Source: Propionibacteriaceae bacterium UBA4569
Lineage (GTDB): Bacteria > Actinomycetota > Actinomycetes > Propionibacteriales > Propionibacteriaceae
Length of the DNA stretch: 5,043 bases
Direction: 5' to 3'
Assembly (NCBI GenBank): GCA_002387005.1
Contig: DGKN01000075.1
Coordinates: 1 to 5,043, forward strand
Of the stretch, positions 4,282 through 5,043 are shown one piece after another. The translations under genes and the position numbers were made by a program. Numbering within the stretch: position 1 is the first letter of the stretch; every line of letters starts with the position of its first letter. A model generated the notes under the pieces. The model worked only from the letters and a program-made list of their open reading frames with translations, was not told the origin of the DNA and searched no databases.

Positions 4282-5043
4282 TCAGGCCAGTTCGGGTCCA
4301 ACCTGGTCGGCGACCAGCGCGACCAGGTCCTTCACCCGCTGGCTCTGGTCGATCGGCACCACCAGTGTGGCCGTCTCGGTGACGCAGACGACCATGTTGG
4401 AGATGCCCGCTACGGCCACGACCGTCCCCGGCCGGCCGCGGTTGACCAGCAGGTTGCCGGACGCGTCGAGGCACACCGTGACGCCCTCGCGGGCATTGCC
4501 CTGCTCGTCCTGGGTGAGCTGTTCGGCCAGCGTCGCGAAACCACCCAGGTCGACCCAGTTGATGTCCAACGGCACGGCGACCACGTGCGCATTGCCCTTG
4601 CCCTGACTGACGGGCTCCATGATCGCGTAGTCGACCGAGGTCTTCTCCAGCGCCGGGTAGATCTCCTCCAGCCGCTCCGGGTGCTCGGCAAGCTCCAGGC
4701 AGGCAGCATGGGTCTGGGGCATCAGGTGCTCCAGCTCGGCCAGCACGGTGGCGGCACGCCACACGAACATCCCCGAGTTCCACCAGTACTGGCCCGAATC
4801 CAGGTACTGCTGCGCCACCTCGGCGCTCGGCTTCTCCTTGAACTCGTCCACCTCCGAGGCGTCCGGGAAGTCGACCAGCGACTCGCCGCGCTTGAGGTAG
4901 CCGTAGCCCGTGTGTGCGTGGTCGGGGACGACACCGAAGGTCACCAGGGCGCTCGGGTCGGCCTCCGCGATCCGGAAGGCCTCGTCCAGCGAGCGGCTGA
5001 ACTCCTCCACGGGGGTGATCAGCTGGTCGGCGGTGATGACGGC
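4282..5043 (-). CDS. manC: mannose-1-phosphate guanylyltransferase (N-terminus outside window)
   Basis: The visible 253 codons are the C-terminal two-thirds or so of a short-form GDP-mannose pyrophosphorylase, which joins mannose-1-phosphate and GTP to give GDP-mannose and pyrophosphate. The frame is open to the right edge and begins AVITADQLI, the family's (S/P)ADHxI loop. Then come TFGVVPDHAHTGYGYLKRG (about 35-53, the P..P.TGYGY motif), FKEKPS (68-73, sugar-phosphate contact), WWNSGMFVW (87-95), SVDYAIMEP (136-144) and NWVDLGGFATLAE (162-174), whose aspartate corresponds to a metal-binding residue. The signature lysine-rich nucleotide loop must lie outside the window. After the nucleotidyltransferase domain there is a short beta-rich tail and no cupin, so it is not a fused type II phosphomannose isomerase. 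Glucose-1-phosphate enzymes are ruled out by FGVxPxxxxTGYGY with WNSGMF. It uses the product of ManB encoded at 578-1963. Confidence 0.93.
   Translation of the reverse strand, partial: AVITADQLITPVEEFSRSLDEAFRIAEADPSALVTFGVVPDHAHTGYGYLKRGESLVDFPDASEVDEFKEKPSAEVAQQYLDSGQYWWNSGMFVWRAATVLAELEHLMPQTHAACLELAEHPERLEEIYPALEKTSVDYAIMEPVSQGKGNAHVVAVPLDINWVDLGGFATLAEQLTQDEQGNAREGVTVCLDASGNLLVNRGRPGTVVAVAGISNMVVCVTETATLVVPIDQSQRVKDLVALVADQVGPELA

Noticed and set aside
4187..4783. Upstream in-frame extension of the membrane protein into the guanylyltransferase gene
   Set aside because: The added sequence is Arg/Gly/Ala-rich shadow translation of a gene read in another frame on the same strand, and a good ribosome-binding site marks ATG 4186.
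1..5043. Mobile element, CRISPR array, tRNA/rRNA or defence system
   Set aside because: I saw no transposase-like protein, terminal inverted repeats, regularly spaced repeats or RNA gene signature. The gene order is the ordinary conserved actinobacterial block.

Overview
This is a high-G+C actinobacterial chromosome segment, most likely from Propionibacteriaceae or a close relative; that assignment rests on protein wording and gene order, not on a database search. The gene order matches the conserved actinobacterial block known in Mycobacterium as the Rv3256c-pmmA/manB-DUF3499-metallopeptidase-whiB2-(fbiA-fbiB)-mannose-1-phosphate guanylyltransferase region. Here the slot occupied in mycobacteria by fbiA/fbiB (cofactor F420) holds an unrelated four-helix membrane protein instead.

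Layout, left to right. Positions 1-2410 are a minus-strand run, read right to left: a DUF3499 zinc-ribbon-like protein, phosphomannomutase ManB, a small Trm112-family protein, and the N-terminal part of an SIS-type phosphosugar-binding protein that leaves the window at its left edge (manA usually follows). Spacings are tight (45 nt, 37 nt, then a near or actual 4-nt overlap), so these are probably co-transcribed. Positions 2411-2447 form a 37-bp divergent promoter region. It drives the DUF3499 gene leftward and a zincin-like 'metallopeptidase family' gene (2448-2882, plus strand) rightward, both apparently from leaderless transcripts. Positions 2883-2981 lie between convergent genes and hold a strong terminator hairpin for whiB2 and a 16-bp tandem duplication. 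A WhiB2-type iron-sulfur regulator (2982-3239, minus) follows. Its upstream region (3240-3388) has a near-consensus -35/-10 pair whose -10 and spacer are covered by a perfect 18-bp palindrome, a likely operator. An uncharacterised membrane protein (3389-4186, minus) with a proline/alanine-rich, tryptophan-studded tail comes next. The window ends with the C-terminal 253 codons of mannose-1-phosphate guanylyltransferase (4282-5043, minus, start outside the window).

Functionally, ManB (mannose-6-P to mannose-1-P) and the guanylyltransferase (mannose-1-P + GTP to GDP-mannose) are consecutive steps. They supply GDP-mannose, and through it polyprenyl-phosphate mannose, for cell-envelope mannolipids and glycoproteins. 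WhiB2 is the septation/cell-division regulator of this lineage, so the block links envelope precursor supply with division control.

I see no mobile element, CRISPR array, RNA gene or defence-like cassette. The observations most worth follow-up are the whiB2 operator, the apparent loss of the HExxH site in the zincin-like protein, the unknown membrane protein, and the recurrent TAGnnT elements 6-7 nt upstream of start codons.
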